From assembly GCA_900769405.1 (NCBI GenBank), contig CAAGGL010000026.1, positions 62,001-126,000 of the forward strand: 64,000 bases of DNA, written 5' to 3'. This DNA comes from an uncultured Alistipes sp. (lineage in GTDB: Bacteria; Bacteroidota; Bacteroidia; Bacteroidales; Rikenellaceae). Below are positions 15,603-25,037 of this stretch, in pieces. A program made the position numbers and the translations under genes. Position 1 is the stretch's first letter. Every line of letters begins with the position of its first letter. The notes beneath the pieces were generated by a model. It saw only the letters and a list, made by a program, of their open reading frames with translations, had not been told where the DNA came from and searched no databases.

Positions 15603-17972
15603 TTAGAAGGGATAGCCGACGCCGAAGTTAAGTGCCGTATTCTTCCAGCGGAAGTTGTGGATCCAACGCTCGCCCATCGGCTGGTTGGGATCATAGAGGC
15701 GGATACCCCAGTCGAAACGCAGCACCGCAAACGAGATATCCAAGCGAATACCAAGACCCGTATTGAAACCTATATTCTTATAGAAGTCGTTGAAGTGGAA
15801 CACCGAGCCCTCGGCATACTCGCGATCCTTCTGCCCGATCATAAATACGTTACCCGCGTCGAAGAACAACGCGCCGTTGAACATACTCCAAATCGGGAAA
15901 CGGAATTCGAGATTGGCCTCGATCTTCATATTACCCACCTGACTCGGATAGATACGCTGATCCTCGGTGATCGTCACACTACCCGGACCGAGTGTTCGTG
16001 CCGCCCAACCACGCATCGAGTTGCTACCGCCCGCATAGAACAGACGGTCGATCGGAATTTCGGTCGAGTTGCCATACGCCAAACCCGCACCTGCATAGAG
16101 GCGATAAGCCAACGCCGTCTTTGCCCCCAGCACCTCCTTGCGGCTGAACGAGAGGTCGGTACGGAAATATTGCGAGTAGCGAATACCGAAGACATTGTAG
16201 TGGTCGCGATCGGGTTCGGGCTTCGACAGCAGGTGCGACAGCGCACCCACGAGGTTACCCGCCGTCTCCCAATTAAAGCGGAGGTTGGTGGCGTTGCCGT
16301 TGATGTTTCGTATCTGATTATTAAATACGTACGAGCCCGAGATACCCGCAATCAGCTGCTGCGAGTAGCTATTGCGCAGGTAGGGATTTTGCAGGCGGTC
16401 GAGGAATTCGGGATCGATATATCCCACCTTAATCAGCGTCAGGTCGATCGGACGCAGAGCGTAATTCGAGTAGCGACCATTGCCCCAAGTGTAGCTCCAC
16501 GATGCACTCGACAACACTCGCTGATAGTAGGGACGATCCTGCGAATTGATCGACAGCTCGACCTTCGTGCGCGGATTCGAGATCGATGCCGAGCGGCGGA
16601 TATCGAACGGCACGATAAATCGCGGGAACGACAGCGACGCCGAACCTCCGATCTCGAATGCACGTTTGCGCTTCGCCTCGGCGCCCTTCATAAACTCATA
16701 ACCGAGCGAGAACGACACATCGAGCAGCTCCATTCCGCGGAAGATGTTGTGGTTCTGGTAACCGACCGTACCGCGCAGACCGTAGAAACTCGACGTCGTC
16801 GATCCCTCCAACTCGACCTTATAGCTCTGCGGCAGGGCGGGTGTGCAGAAGATATTGCAGTTCAGGTAGCCCTCTTTGGTCGATAGCGAGTGATCGACAC
16901 CCGTTGCACCCGCGCCAATGAACGACACCTCGGTCGAGGTCGTATCCTCCTCGAATTGGATATTGGCACTGCGGTAGTAACCCACACGCATAATCTGGTC
17001 GTAGGTATCCTGAACGCCCTTCGCACTGAACAAGTGGTTGGGGAACAGGTCGATGGTCTGGCGCAGCACCTTCGGGCGCACCTTCAACTTATCGTCGTAG
17101 ATGATATTCAGACCGCGATACTCGATCGTATCAAGACGCTGCATAAAGCTGCTGTCGCTACGCGCCACGGTCGGATCGTAGTTCGAGAAGAGGTTCACGT
17201 TGCGCAGTCGATAGACCGTATTGTTGTCCATAATCGGCTTACCTCGATCGTTGTAGCCCGTCAGCACCTGACGCACCTCAACGGTGACATTGGCACGATA
17301 GCCGCCCACCGTGGTATCGACCTCGTAGAGAATGTTGTTGATCGTGAAGTTGAAGTAGCCGTTATCGCGCAACATTGTGCTGATTCGCGAGCGCTCCTTG
17401 TCCAATACCGTAAAGTCCAGCACATTACCCTCGCGCAGCAGTGACGATGCGGTATCTGCCAAAATAATCGGTTCGAGGAAACGATCACGGAAACGATACT
17501 TGATCTGCCCGATGCGATAGGGCTGTCCCTGCTCGGTGCGGTAGGTCACAATGGCGCGGCGGCGCGAGGTGGTATCGATCTCGTACGAGGCCTCCGAATT
17601 GAAGTAGCCGCGCGAGTCCATATAGATCTTGATGTTCGAGGCCGAGCGCTCGGTCTGCAACGAGTCGAGATATACGGGAGCCTCGCCAATGCGGCGTTTG
17701 AGGTTGTTCCACCAATTCTGTTTGTCGGGGTTAGCCGAGAGGTAGGTCCACAGATAGAAATTGGTACCCAAGAAGCGCTTGTTCGGCTTCTGGCGCACAT
17801 AGCGATCGATCTCGGGAGCCGTGATGCGCTCGTCACGCGGCACGCTCTTATCGACCTCGATCTCGTTCTTTTGGAGCAGATACTTCCCCTGCGGAATACG
17901 GCGCGTCACGCCACATCCCACAGCCATCGTCGCCACAACGAGCAGACATATCACTCGGCTCCAAAATTTCAT
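15603..17972 (-). CDS. TamL-type lipidated Omp85/BamA-family protein
   Basis: The start at 17972 (MKFWSRVIC) is preferred over an upstream ATG at 17990 because it gives a normal lipoprotein signal ending in VATMAVGC (789 residues). POTRA-like repeats fill about 30-400 (for example RRIGEAPVYLDS, GQPYRIGQIKYRF). The C-terminal 370 residues are a BamA/TamA beta-barrel: GGSNSMRGWAARTLGPGS is the conserved RGF/RGW loop, and the chain ends in a strand with terminal F. Lipidated TamA relatives (TamL) are known in Bacteroidetes and help insert outer-membrane proteins. No tamB gene is adjacent here. Confidence 0.85.
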   Translation of the reverse strand: MKFWSRVICLLVVATMAVGCGVTRRIPQGKYLLQKNEIEVDKSVPRDERITAPEIDRYVRQKPNKRFLGTNFYLWTYLSANPDKQNWWNNLKRRIGEAPVYLDSLQTERSASNIKIYMDSRGYFNSEASYEIDTTSRRRAIVTYRTEQGQPYRIGQIKYRFRDRFLEPIILADTASSLLREGNVLDFTVLDKERSRISTMLRDNGYFNFTINNILYEVDTTVGGYRANVTVEVRQVLTGYNDRGKPIMDNNTVYRLRNVNLFSNYDPTVARSDSSFMQRLDTIEYRGLNIIYDDKLKVRPKVLRQTIDLFPNHLFSAKGVQDTYDQIMRVGYYRSANIQFEEDTTSTEVSFIGAGATGVDHSLSTKEGYLNCNIFCTPALPQSYKVELEGSTTSSFYGLRGTVGYQNHNIFRGMELLDVSFSLGYEFMKGAEAKRKRAFEIGGSASLSFPRFIVPFDIRRSASISNPRTKVELSINSQDRPYYQRVLSSASWSYTWGNGRYSNYALRPIDLTLIKVGYIDPEFLDRLQNPYLRNSYSQQLIAGISGSYVFNNQIRNINGNATNLRFNWETAGNLVGALSHLLSKPEPDRDHYNVFGIRYSQYFRTDLSFSRKEVLGAKTALAYRLYAGAGLAYGNSTEIPIDRLFYAGGSNSMRGWAARTLGPGSVTITEDQRIYPSQVGNMKIEANLEFRFPIWSMFNGALFFDAGNVFMIGQKDREYAEGSVFHFNDFYKNIGFNTGLGIRLDISFAVLRFDWGIRLYDPNQPMGERWIHNFRWKNTALNFGVGYPF

Positions 17973-18083
17973 ATCACTACTGCAATTCATTGTTCACACT
18001 GCGCCCTCGGTCGGGGCAAGATAGCGCTTGTCCGTAAAAATCCGTGCCAAATCCGCCGACACGAACATACGCTATCCAACTTA

Positions 18084-18091
18084 CAAAAGTA
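18084..18091 (-). promoter_or_regulatory. Bacteroidetes -7 box for tamL
   Basis: The minus strand reads TACTTTTG, matching TAnnTTTG, about 112 bases before the tamL start at 17972. Confidence 0.55.
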
Positions 18092-18221
18092 ATAAAAACT
18101 TTCGAGATATTGCGTGATATTCGGCCGCACTATTCGTTTTTTTCGACCGATACGCTACAACTTTGCAAAAAAATTGCTAACATTGCACTGAAACTTTTAA
18201 GATTACAACATTCCGCAACGA

Positions 18222-18416
18222 ATGAAAATGAACAAAGACTCTCGCTCTTTCGACTCGACTGCCGATGGACGAAAGAACCCTAAACTCGCTCCGATCCACA
18301 AAAGCGGCAAGGAGCGACACAACCTCTATGGTCGGTTCGACGACGAGGACGACGATCTGCTCGATTACCGCCCCCGCGAGTCGGCCCGCGACTATTACGA
18401 CGACGAAGAGGAGTAG
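18222..18416 (+). CDS. Small acidic hypothetical protein
   Basis: An open frame of 64 codons starting MKMNKDSRSFDS. The second half is very acidic (GRFDDEDDDLLDYRP, ending YYDDEEE) and the first half basic; no domain or signal is seen. A near-consensus box CAACTTTG lies at about 18158-18165. It stands 53 bases before the hydrolase gene in the same direction and fills an otherwise empty stretch with good codon use, which supports it as real. I do not recognise it. Confidence 0.55.
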   Translation: MKMNKDSRSFDSTADGRKNPKLAPIHKSGKERHNLYGRFDDEDDDLLDYRPRESARDYYDDEEE

Positions 18417-18469
18417 AGGCCTCGCATTTTCCACCACCGTACAAAACATTTTAGAATCACTCACCAAAT

Positions 18470-19276
18470 ATGGCTTTTAACGAAAAGTTTATAATGGCGG
18501 GCGACACCGCACTGCATATTGCCGACTCGCAAGTGGGCGAACACTGCATCGTGCTGCTGCACGGCTATTTGGAATCGATGACCATCTGGGAGGATTTTGC
18601 TCATCTGCTTATCCCTCACGCACGCGTCATCTCGCTCGACCTGCCCGGACACGGAATCTCGATGATCAAGGGCACGGAGCACTCGATGGAGATGCTGGCC
18701 GATACGGTCAGCGCGCTGTTGGAGGCTCTGGGTGTGGAGCGTTGCACGCTGGTTGGGCACTCGATGGGCGGCTACGTTGCCTTAGCATTTGCCGAGCGAC
18801 ACCCCGAGCAGTTGGCGGGTCTGGTACTACTGCACGCAACACCCAATGCCGACACCCCCGAGAAGGCTGCCGACCGCCAGCGCGAGATCGACGCCGTTGC
18901 GGCCGGTCGTAAGGAGTTGCTGGTGCGCACGGCTCCCGCACGCCGCTTTGCCGAGCAGAACCGCAAGCGTTTTGCCGACGAGATTCAGGATTGTGCCGAG
19001 ATTGCATACCTCAACGAAGACGAGGGTATTATGGCTCTGCTGCGCGGAATGGGAGCACGCCCCGACCGCAACGAAATGCTCTCAAAACTCAATGTGCCCC
19101 AGATGTTTATCTTCGGCCGCCACGACGACTATATTCCGCAGGAGCGCGCCGAGGCAGTCGCTGCCCGACACCCTCAGGCCGAGGTGGTTTGGTTGGAGCA
19201 ATCGGGACATATGGGTTTCATCGAGGAGCCCGAGCTGTGCGCCGAGGCGATCATTAAATTCATAGGCCGATTATGA
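18470..19276 (+). CDS. Alpha/beta-fold hydrolase
   Basis: A protein of 268 residues with a complete alpha/beta-hydrolase fold: oxyanion region VLLHGYLESMTIW, nucleophile elbow GHSMGGYVAL, and a C-terminal FGRHDDYIP (Asp) and SGHMGF (His). No signal peptide, so it is cytoplasmic. The substrate is unknown; it resembles esterase/haloperoxidase-like members. Its stop overlaps the start of the next gene (ATGA at 19273-19276), so the two are translationally coupled. Confidence 0.9.
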   Translation: MAFNEKFIMAGDTALHIADSQVGEHCIVLLHGYLESMTIWEDFAHLLIPHARVISLDLPGHGISMIKGTEHSMEMLADTVSALLEALGVERCTLVGHSMGGYVALAFAERHPEQLAGLVLLHATPNADTPEKAADRQREIDAVAAGRKELLVRTAPARRFAEQNRKRFADEIQDCAEIAYLNEDEGIMALLRGMGARPDRNEMLSKLNVPQMFIFGRHDDYIPQERAEAVAARHPQAEVVWLEQSGHMGFIEEPELCAEAIIKFIGRL

Positions 19277-19701
19277 GCGAAGTGAGCATAGATATTCTGC
19301 GTTCGATAAGCGACGAGGAGCGCCAGCAGATAGCCGCACTCGTGGCTCAACTCACCACGAAGCAGGTCGATCCATCGCGTTTCGACGAGGTGGTTGACTC
19401 GCACAATACTCTGCTGCTCACGGCTCGTTGCAACGGGCGTATCGTGGGCGTGTTGGTTTTGGCTCTCTACCCCACCCTGACAGGTCGCAAGGCTTGGATC
19501 GAGGATGTTGTTGTCGATAACGCCGAACGCGGTGCCGGCATTGGTCGTGCACTTGTCGAGCAAGCTATCGCCGAGGCATCGGAGCGCGGAGCCGCCACGC
19601 TCGACCTCACGTCGAACCCCTCACGCCAGGCGGCACATCGACTCTATCGTGCTTGCGGATTCGAGGAGCGCGCAACCACCCCATTCCGCCTGAAACGGTA
19701 A
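19273..19701 (+). CDS. GNAT-family N-acetyltransferase
   Basis: A protein of 142 residues with the GNAT acetyl-CoA-binding pattern: VVDNAERGAGIGRALVEQAI (motif A) and a late NPSRQAAHRLYRACGFEE (motif B). Length is normal for a single-domain GNAT. It starts inside the stop of the alpha/beta-hydrolase gene. The acceptor substrate is unknown. Confidence 0.9.
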   Translation: MSEVSIDILRSISDEERQQIAALVAQLTTKQVDPSRFDEVVDSHNTLLLTARCNGRIVGVLVLALYPTLTGRKAWIEDVVVDNAERGAGIGRALVEQAIAEASERGAATLDLTSNPSRQAAHRLYRACGFEERATTPFRLKR

Positions 19702-19740
19702 AATTAGCCCTCACCGCGCGGAAATCTCATAATAATATTG

Positions 19741-19748
19741 TATATTTG
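19741..19748 (+). promoter_or_regulatory. Bacteroidetes -7 box
   Basis: TATATTTG lies 21 bases before the start of the secreted hypothetical protein at 19770, which suggests a very short leader. Confidence 0.6.
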
Positions 19749-19769
19749 TGAGTTATTAGTCCGCCAATA

Positions 19770-20267
19770 ATGAAAAAGATCATACTATTGATACTATCGA
19801 CAGTCTGCCTTTCGCAGGCGATCAAGGCGCAAGATGTTCAACCGAGCTATGCGCCCCTCGATAGTTTTGGCAAGGATACAATAGCATACTTGAAACATAA
19901 TTGGGGCACGAAAACTGCGGGCGCATATTACAAACAGACTCTCGGCAAGTTTTCGACCTATTTAGAGTTGCCAATTTCAGATATTGAGATATCGATCAAC
20001 TCGGTTGGCGAGGTTTCAATGGTCAGATTCTACATACGCAACAAAGCAACACTGCGCACCGAGGGAGGCGATTTAGACAAATACAGCATTTTAGCGTGGC
20101 TTGTTTTCGACTCTGCCAAACGGCCTAACTTGCAGCAGGTTGCTCCCCATTTTTCAGGATTGGCGAATGATAAAAGCGCGACCTATCCGTGGCGTGAGGA
20201 GTATCGGGAACTGATGAAAGATTGGATACTCGAAGATGTGCAATATAACTACGGCATTTTTGAATAG
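19770..20267 (+). CDS. Secreted hypothetical protein
   Basis: A protein of 165 residues with a signal peptide (MKKIILLILSTVCLSQAIKAQ). The mature part (about 145 residues) has no domain I recognise. It begins a run of plus-strand genes with its own promoter box at 19741. It is slightly AT-richer than its neighbours. Periplasmic or outer-membrane location is inferred from the signal only. Confidence 0.75.
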   Translation: MKKIILLILSTVCLSQAIKAQDVQPSYAPLDSFGKDTIAYLKHNWGTKTAGAYYKQTLGKFSTYLELPISDIEISINSVGEVSMVRFYIRNKATLRTEGGDLDKYSILAWLVFDSAKRPNLQQVAPHFSGLANDKSATYPWREEYRELMKDWILEDVQYNYGIFE

Positions 20268-20303
20268 CGAGATTATTAACAATAAAAAAACATAAACAAC
20301 ACA

Positions 20304-20834
20304 ATGGCAATCATTAGAAAAGTTCGTGGCTACGAGCCCGAAATTGGCGAAAATACTTTCTTAGCCGAGACCGCAACAATCATCGGTAACTGCAAAATCG
20401 GCAAGGGTTGCTCGATCTGGTACGGCGCAGTGTTGCGCGGCGACGTGAACGCAATCACCATCGGCGACCGCACAAACATTCAGGACGGCGCGGTGATCCA
20501 CACCCTCTTCGACGGCTCGAAGAACCCCTCGCAAGCACACATCGGCAACGACGTATCGGTAGGTCACAACGCTACGATTCACGGTGCAAGCATCGGTGAC
20601 GGCTGCCTGATCGGTATGGGTGCGACCGTACTCGACAACGCAGTAGTGCCCTCGGGTTGCATCATCGCTGCAAATGCGCTAGTACTCTCGAACTCGAAGC
20701 TCGAACCCAACAGCGTCTATGCAGGCGTACCCGCCAAGAAGGTCAAGGAGATCACTCCCGAACAGCGCAAGGAGATCATCGAGCGCACGGCACGTGACTA
20801 TATGCTCTACGCAAGCTGGTACACCGAAGAATAA
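20304..20834 (+). CDS. Gamma-carbonic-anhydrase-family protein
   Basis: A protein of 176 residues built of left-handed beta-helix hexapeptide repeats (IIGNCKIGKGCSIWYGAVLRGD, IGDRTNIQDG). Histidines at the expected metal positions are present (AVIHTLF, VGHNATIHGA). It belongs to the YrdA/PaaY/CaiE branch of gamma-class carbonic-anhydrase-like proteins; many of these lack proven activity. Cytoplasmic. It lies 36 bases after the secreted protein gene and 30 before the sensor kinase. Confidence 0.9.
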   Translation: MAIIRKVRGYEPEIGENTFLAETATIIGNCKIGKGCSIWYGAVLRGDVNAITIGDRTNIQDGAVIHTLFDGSKNPSQAHIGNDVSVGHNATIHGASIGDGCLIGMGATVLDNAVVPSGCIIAANALVLSNSKLEPNSVYAGVPAKKVKEITPEQRKEIIERTARDYMLYASWYTEE

Positions 20835-20864
20835 TCGACACACCCCTCAAAAGCCATTACCACT

Positions 20865-22178
20865 ATGATCACTTACAAGCCCCGCGCCCGCGTCATTTGG
20901 AGCAACGTCCTGCTCTCGATCGCAGTCAGCCTGCTGATCAACTTCTCGTATCTGCTGGTGCTGTTTGCCTCGCAAAACAGCGACAAGGATCGTCCGCAGT
21001 GGATCGAAGAGTACGAGGCTCGTAAGGTCGAAATCACAACCGAGGGTACACTCCACATTATGCCCGACGGTTATGGTTATCTGGTAATGGACAAAGGTTG
21101 CCCGATCGACACGGTCTATGTCAATTCGGGTCGCGTATGGCGTTATGGGCTGAAAGATGGCGACCGTATGCGAGTTACGGCACTGGTACCCGAGGTCAAA
21201 GGTGCCCACCACTCGCTTTTCACCGTCGAGACCCTCAACGGCGAGCCGCACGACTACGCCGCTCAGTTCGATAAACCCAACTCGAACTCGCAGACCGCAT
21301 TGCAGATCATCTGCTACGCACTGCTGATGTTCATCGTGCTCACGATCGTTACACGCGTATCGCGCAAAGGAACGCTCTGGCAGCGCTACTTCCTGCCCTA
21401 CTCGATCAGCCTGCTGATTGTGGTGGCATTCTTCTTTGCGGCGCCCCTGCTCGGCATCAAGGCCGACACGCCGCGCAACTCGCTCGATATTGTGCTGATG
21501 CTCAAATGTATGTTCGTCTATGTTGTAGCGGCTCTCTACGCCCGCATCTACGACCTGCTCTACCAGCGTCAGCGTATCGAGATCAAGAACGAACAGCTCA
21601 AAACCGAGAACCTCTCGACCCGTTACAGCGCATTGGTGAGCCAGATCAGCCCCCACTTCCTGTTCAACTCGCTCAACTCGCTCTCGATGTTGGTGCGCGA
21701 GAAACATAACGAGAAGGCGCTGACCTACATCGACCGACTCTCGCACGTGTTCCGCTACATCATTCAGAACGGACAGAATACCCTCTCGACCGTTGCCGAC
21801 GAATTGCAATTCCTCGACTCGTATCGCTATCTGTTGGAGGTGCGCTACGCCGAGAAACTCTTCTTCGAGATCGACATCGACCCCTCGTATATGGAGCGTC
21901 AGATGCCCTCGTTAGCACTGCAACCGCTGATTGAGAACGCGGTGAAACACAACACCATAACCCGCTCGAAACCGCTCACTATTTCGATCTACACCAAAGA
22001 TGGCGAGATTGTGGTGTCGAACCCCGTGATCCCGAAGATCGAGTCGGAGGTCAGCACCGGCATCGGACTGAAAAACCTCTCGTCGCGCTGGCTGATGATC
22101 ACCGAGAAAGACATTGAGGTGATCCGCACCGAAACCACTTTCGAGGTACACCTGCCCCTCTCGAACGAAACTAAGTAA
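20865..22178 (+). CDS. LytS/YehU-type sensor histidine kinase
   Basis: A protein of 437 residues. One membrane segment is near 12-32, followed by a periplasmic region of about 110 residues with a cold-shock-like beta pattern (DGYGYLVMD, VYVNSGRVWRYGLKDGDR). Three more membrane segments lie at about 143-230. The kinase part has the His_kinase box SQISPHFLFNSLNSL and the N-box ALQPLIENAVKHN, then a G-box TGIGLKNLSSR. These kinases pair with LytTR regulators; its partner lies 23 bases downstream. Confidence 0.92.
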   Translation: MITYKPRARVIWSNVLLSIAVSLLINFSYLLVLFASQNSDKDRPQWIEEYEARKVEITTEGTLHIMPDGYGYLVMDKGCPIDTVYVNSGRVWRYGLKDGDRMRVTALVPEVKGAHHSLFTVETLNGEPHDYAAQFDKPNSNSQTALQIICYALLMFIVLTIVTRVSRKGTLWQRYFLPYSISLLIVVAFFFAAPLLGIKADTPRNSLDIVLMLKCMFVYVVAALYARIYDLLYQRQRIEIKNEQLKTENLSTRYSALVSQISPHFLFNSLNSLSMLVREKHNEKALTYIDRLSHVFRYIIQNGQNTLSTVADELQFLDSYRYLLEVRYAEKLFFEIDIDPSYMERQMPSLALQPLIENAVKHNTITRSKPLTISIYTKDGEIVVSNPVIPKIESEVSTGIGLKNLSSRWLMITEKDIEVIRTETTFEVHLPLSNETK

Positions 22179-22201
22179 CATCACCTCAATCCAAACGTTT
22201 T

Positions 22202-22969
22202 ATGCAAATGAAGACCCTTATCATAGAGGACGAAACCGCTGCTGCGGTCAATCTGCGTGCATTGCTCTCGGAGGTCGAACCGTCGATCGAGGTGATCGGT
22301 GTGCTCGAATCGGTGGCCGAAAGTGTCGATTATCTGCGCTCGAATCCAAGCCCCGAGCTGATATTTATGGATATTCATCTGGCCGATGGCGACTCGTTCA
22401 ATATCTTCAAACACGTCGATATCAACTGCCCGATCATATTCACCACGGCATACGACCAATATGCGCTCGAAGCATTCAAGGTCAATAGTATCGACTACCT
22501 GCTCAAACCCATCGCCAAGGAGGATCTGCGTCGCGCATTGGAGAAGTTGCGCCGTCTGTCGGCTCCCGAGCGCGAGTCGATAATCGAGCGCACGAATGCG
22601 ATGGCGGCCGAGCCGCGCCAGATGCAGCAGAATGTATTTCTGGTGCAGGTGCGTGACCGCATCCGCCCGCTCAAAGCCGAAGATGTGGCATTCTTCTACA
22701 CCAGCGAGGAGCACGTTACGGCACACACTTTCTCGGGCGAGGCGCTCTCGATCGACCGCACGTTGGAGGCGCTGTCGGGAGTGCTTGACGAGGGTGATTT
22801 CTATCGCGCAAATCGTCAGTTTATTGTCGCACGCAAGGCCTTGAAGGATATTTCGGTGTGGTTTGGCAGCCGTTTGGCACTCAATTTGAGCGTCGAGACT
22901 CCCGAACGCATCATCATCTCGAAGGCGCGTGTGCCGAAATTCAAAAAGTGGCTCACCGGAGCCGAATAA
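22202..22969 (+). CDS. LytTR-family response regulator
   Basis: A protein of 255 residues. The receiver domain has the acidic pair in LIIEDE, the phosphoacceptor Asp in LIFMDIHL and the Lys in DYLLKPI. The C-terminal LytTR DNA-binding domain spans about 145-250 (VRDRIRPLKAEDVAFFYTSEE, FYRANRQFIVARKALKDI). It should act with the kinase encoded just upstream. Target sites are not identifiable here. Confidence 0.93.
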   Translation: MQMKTLIIEDETAAAVNLRALLSEVEPSIEVIGVLESVAESVDYLRSNPSPELIFMDIHLADGDSFNIFKHVDINCPIIFTTAYDQYALEAFKVNSIDYLLKPIAKEDLRRALEKLRRLSAPERESIIERTNAMAAEPRQMQQNVFLVQVRDRIRPLKAEDVAFFYTSEEHVTAHTFSGEALSIDRTLEALSGVLDEGDFYRANRQFIVARKALKDISVWFGSRLALNLSVETPERIIISKARVPKFKKWLTGAE

Positions 22970-23035
22970 TCCGCACATACTCAGCGAGATGTCGGAGCGT
23001 TCAGAGATAGTCCATTAATCTTAAAACAACGCTTT

Positions 23036-23494
23036 ATGACACCTCCATTTCGATTTCTGTTGATTGCGGCGGCCGTGCTCGCGATCGACTCGACTGCGGC
23101 CCACAATCACAACCCCGAAAAACGTGCCGAACATCACCAGATGATGATCGAGCGCAAAACCGACCGAATGGCAAAATCGCTGGCACTGAATGAAGTGCAG
23201 AAACGCGCCATTCACGAACTCAATCGCCAGCGCGCCGAGGCTTTCCACGCCACACGTCACAACTCATCATTTACTGCCGAGCAGCGCCAGTCTCTATTCG
23301 ACGAGGCCGACTCGATCTATCGCGCCAAGTTGAAGAGCGTACTCACACCCCAGCAATACGAGAAGTGGCAGGCCGATTACAACAGTGCCGTGATGCCGCA
23401 CGGCAAGAATGCTCGCCACGATAAGCGTTACTGCCGCTCGGCCGAGGCGTGCTGCAAGGGTCAATGCACACCGAAAGATTCGACCAAGAAGTAG
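23036..23494 (+). CDS. Spy/CpxP-like periplasmic protein
   Basis: A protein of 152 residues with a signal peptide (FRFLLIAAAVLAIDSTAA). The mature part is helical and charged, with two LTXXQ-like repeats: LALNEVQKRAIHELNRQR and SVLTPQQYEKWQADYN, as in Spy/CpxP and the Bacteroidales DUF4890-type proteins. The C-terminus is cysteine-rich (YCRSAEACCKGQC), which is unusual for Spy and could bind metal or form disulfides. A periplasmic chaperone or stress role is inferred. Confidence 0.75.
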   Translation: MTPPFRFLLIAAAVLAIDSTAAHNHNPEKRAEHHQMMIERKTDRMAKSLALNEVQKRAIHELNRQRAEAFHATRHNSSFTAEQRQSLFDEADSIYRAKLKSVLTPQQYEKWQADYNSAVMPHGKNARHDKRYCRSAEACCKGQCTPKDSTKK

Positions 23495-23517
23495 CGCGAC
23501 CATACGACCAAAACAGA

Positions 23518-23550
23518 CGAGTCCGTCACGAACAATTCGTGACGGACTCG
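23518..23550. terminator. Bidirectional terminator hairpin
   Basis: A perfect 15-bp stem (23518-23532 with 23536-23550, loop CAA) lies between the convergent Spy-like and transglutaminase-like genes. T-richness on either side is weak, but the position fits termination of both. Confidence 0.7.
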
Positions 23551-23575
23551 TTCTATCAAGTTATTCGTCGATCGA

Positions 23576-25006
23576 TTACTTATACTCCAAAACGCGGAAG
23601 CTATAACTAAAATCGACACCAACGAACAACATACCGCGCTGAGTCTCAGCCTCACCAGTCTGCGAGTCAACCGTATCGCAACGGCCGAAATTACGCTTGG
23701 GCGAGTAGTCACGGGTGTAGTCGAGGTTAGCGATCATACGATACGAATCGATACCCGTATTGAAGAACTTATCGCCAATACCGGTCGAAGCCAGTAGAGG
23801 ACTCGGACGACCGAACGAAGGATCACAAGGAACCCAACCAATACCCTCGAAGTAGAGCTCGCACCAGTCGTGCAGGTTGCAGTTGTCGGGGTGGAACATC
23901 AGACCGCTCTGCCAACGTGCGGGGATACCTGCGCAACGCGACATCGTGATCATCAACAGACCCACCTGACCGCAGTCACCCTTCGAGTTAGCAACAACGT
24001 ACTCGGGAATATTGGGGATCAGCGAGTAGTTTACGGCAGACGCCCAAGGATACTTCGCGGTGATATAGTCGAAGATCAGACCCGCCTTCTTGATGGGATC
24101 CTGCTCGTCGCCAACAACCTCAGCAGTCAGCTCCTTGATGCGATCAGTGAATACAACGTGCGGGAAACGCTCTGCGGTGTACTCTTTATAGATAGCCGAC
24201 TCGGTATCGTAAGGCTCGATCTCCATTTTGGTCATATCGTACCACTGACCATACGAGGTGTACTCATACTCGATGAAGAAGGGCTTTGCAGCGTCCTCGG
24301 CCGAGGTGATCACGCGCTCGAAGTAAGCGGTATTGTGCAGTGCAGTAGGATCGTTGTAGTAGTTCTCGCTGGTTTCGAGCGCTACGAAATCCTTCTGACG
24401 AGGAACATCCATACGAGGAATAGGAATCCATACGCGAACGGTATCGCCCGGCACGATCGCGCCCGACTCTTTCAACGTGATCGAGTGGTGAACCTTCATA
24501 CGGGTCGGTGCAGCCAACTCGCCACTACCTGCCGCTACGATCTCGGGGATATTCACAGCCAGAACCTTATCGAGCGAGCTGTCGTCCGAAAGTTCCTCCT
24601 TGAATCCCTTTGCCCACTCATCAACGCGGAACACGTTGGAAGCAGCATTGCGGAAGTAGCACTTCTTACCGTCGATAACCTTGTACTCGATTACACCCGA
24701 AGCCTCCCACTCGGCAACCTTCTCGGCTGTCAGGTCGGGGATATACTTCTTAATATAATCTACTACATAGGTGCTATCGCGGCGGAAATCGCGGCGCACG
24801 AGATTAATCGAGTCGCGGGTCCAAGTCAGCTGCGCAATCTCAGCCTCGTCGGTCGCAACTGCCATACGCTCGTCGATCAGTTGCTCGGCTGCGGTCAGCT
24901 CACCTGCGTTCAACGCCTCGGTCAGCGGATCGGGTGCAGCCTTAGGTGCGCACGATGCCACAACAGCCGCAACACCCAACAGAGCAAATATGTTTCTCAA
25001 TTTCAT
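23576..25006 (-). CDS. Transglutaminase-like lipoprotein
   Basis: A protein of 476 residues with a lipoprotein signal (FALLGVAAVVASC, Cys near 19). Residues about 345-400 form a transglutaminase-like cysteine-protease core: Cys in SKGDCGQVGLLMITMSR, His in NCNLHDWCELYF and Asp in WVPCDPSFG. Such proteins usually cleave amide bonds rather than cross-link. It is the last gene of an operon with an NlpC/P60 endopeptidase and a dipeptide epimerase, so a role in murein-peptide processing at the envelope is likely but inferred. Confidence 0.85.
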   Translation of the reverse strand: MKLRNIFALLGVAAVVASCAPKAAPDPLTEALNAGELTAAEQLIDERMAVATDEAEIAQLTWTRDSINLVRRDFRRDSTYVVDYIKKYIPDLTAEKVAEWEASGVIEYKVIDGKKCYFRNAASNVFRVDEWAKGFKEELSDDSSLDKVLAVNIPEIVAAGSGELAAPTRMKVHHSITLKESGAIVPGDTVRVWIPIPRMDVPRQKDFVALETSENYYNDPTALHNTAYFERVITSAEDAAKPFFIEYEYTSYGQWYDMTKMEIEPYDTESAIYKEYTAERFPHVVFTDRIKELTAEVVGDEQDPIKKAGLIFDYITAKYPWASAVNYSLIPNIPEYVVANSKGDCGQVGLLMITMSRCAGIPARWQSGLMFHPDNCNLHDWCELYFEGIGWVPCDPSFGRPSPLLASTGIGDKFFNTGIDSYRMIANLDYTRDYSPKRNFGRCDTVDSQTGEAETQRGMLFVGVDFSYSFRVLEYK

Positions 25007-25037
25007 AATCTTTCAGTTTAGACGTGTGATCCATCAA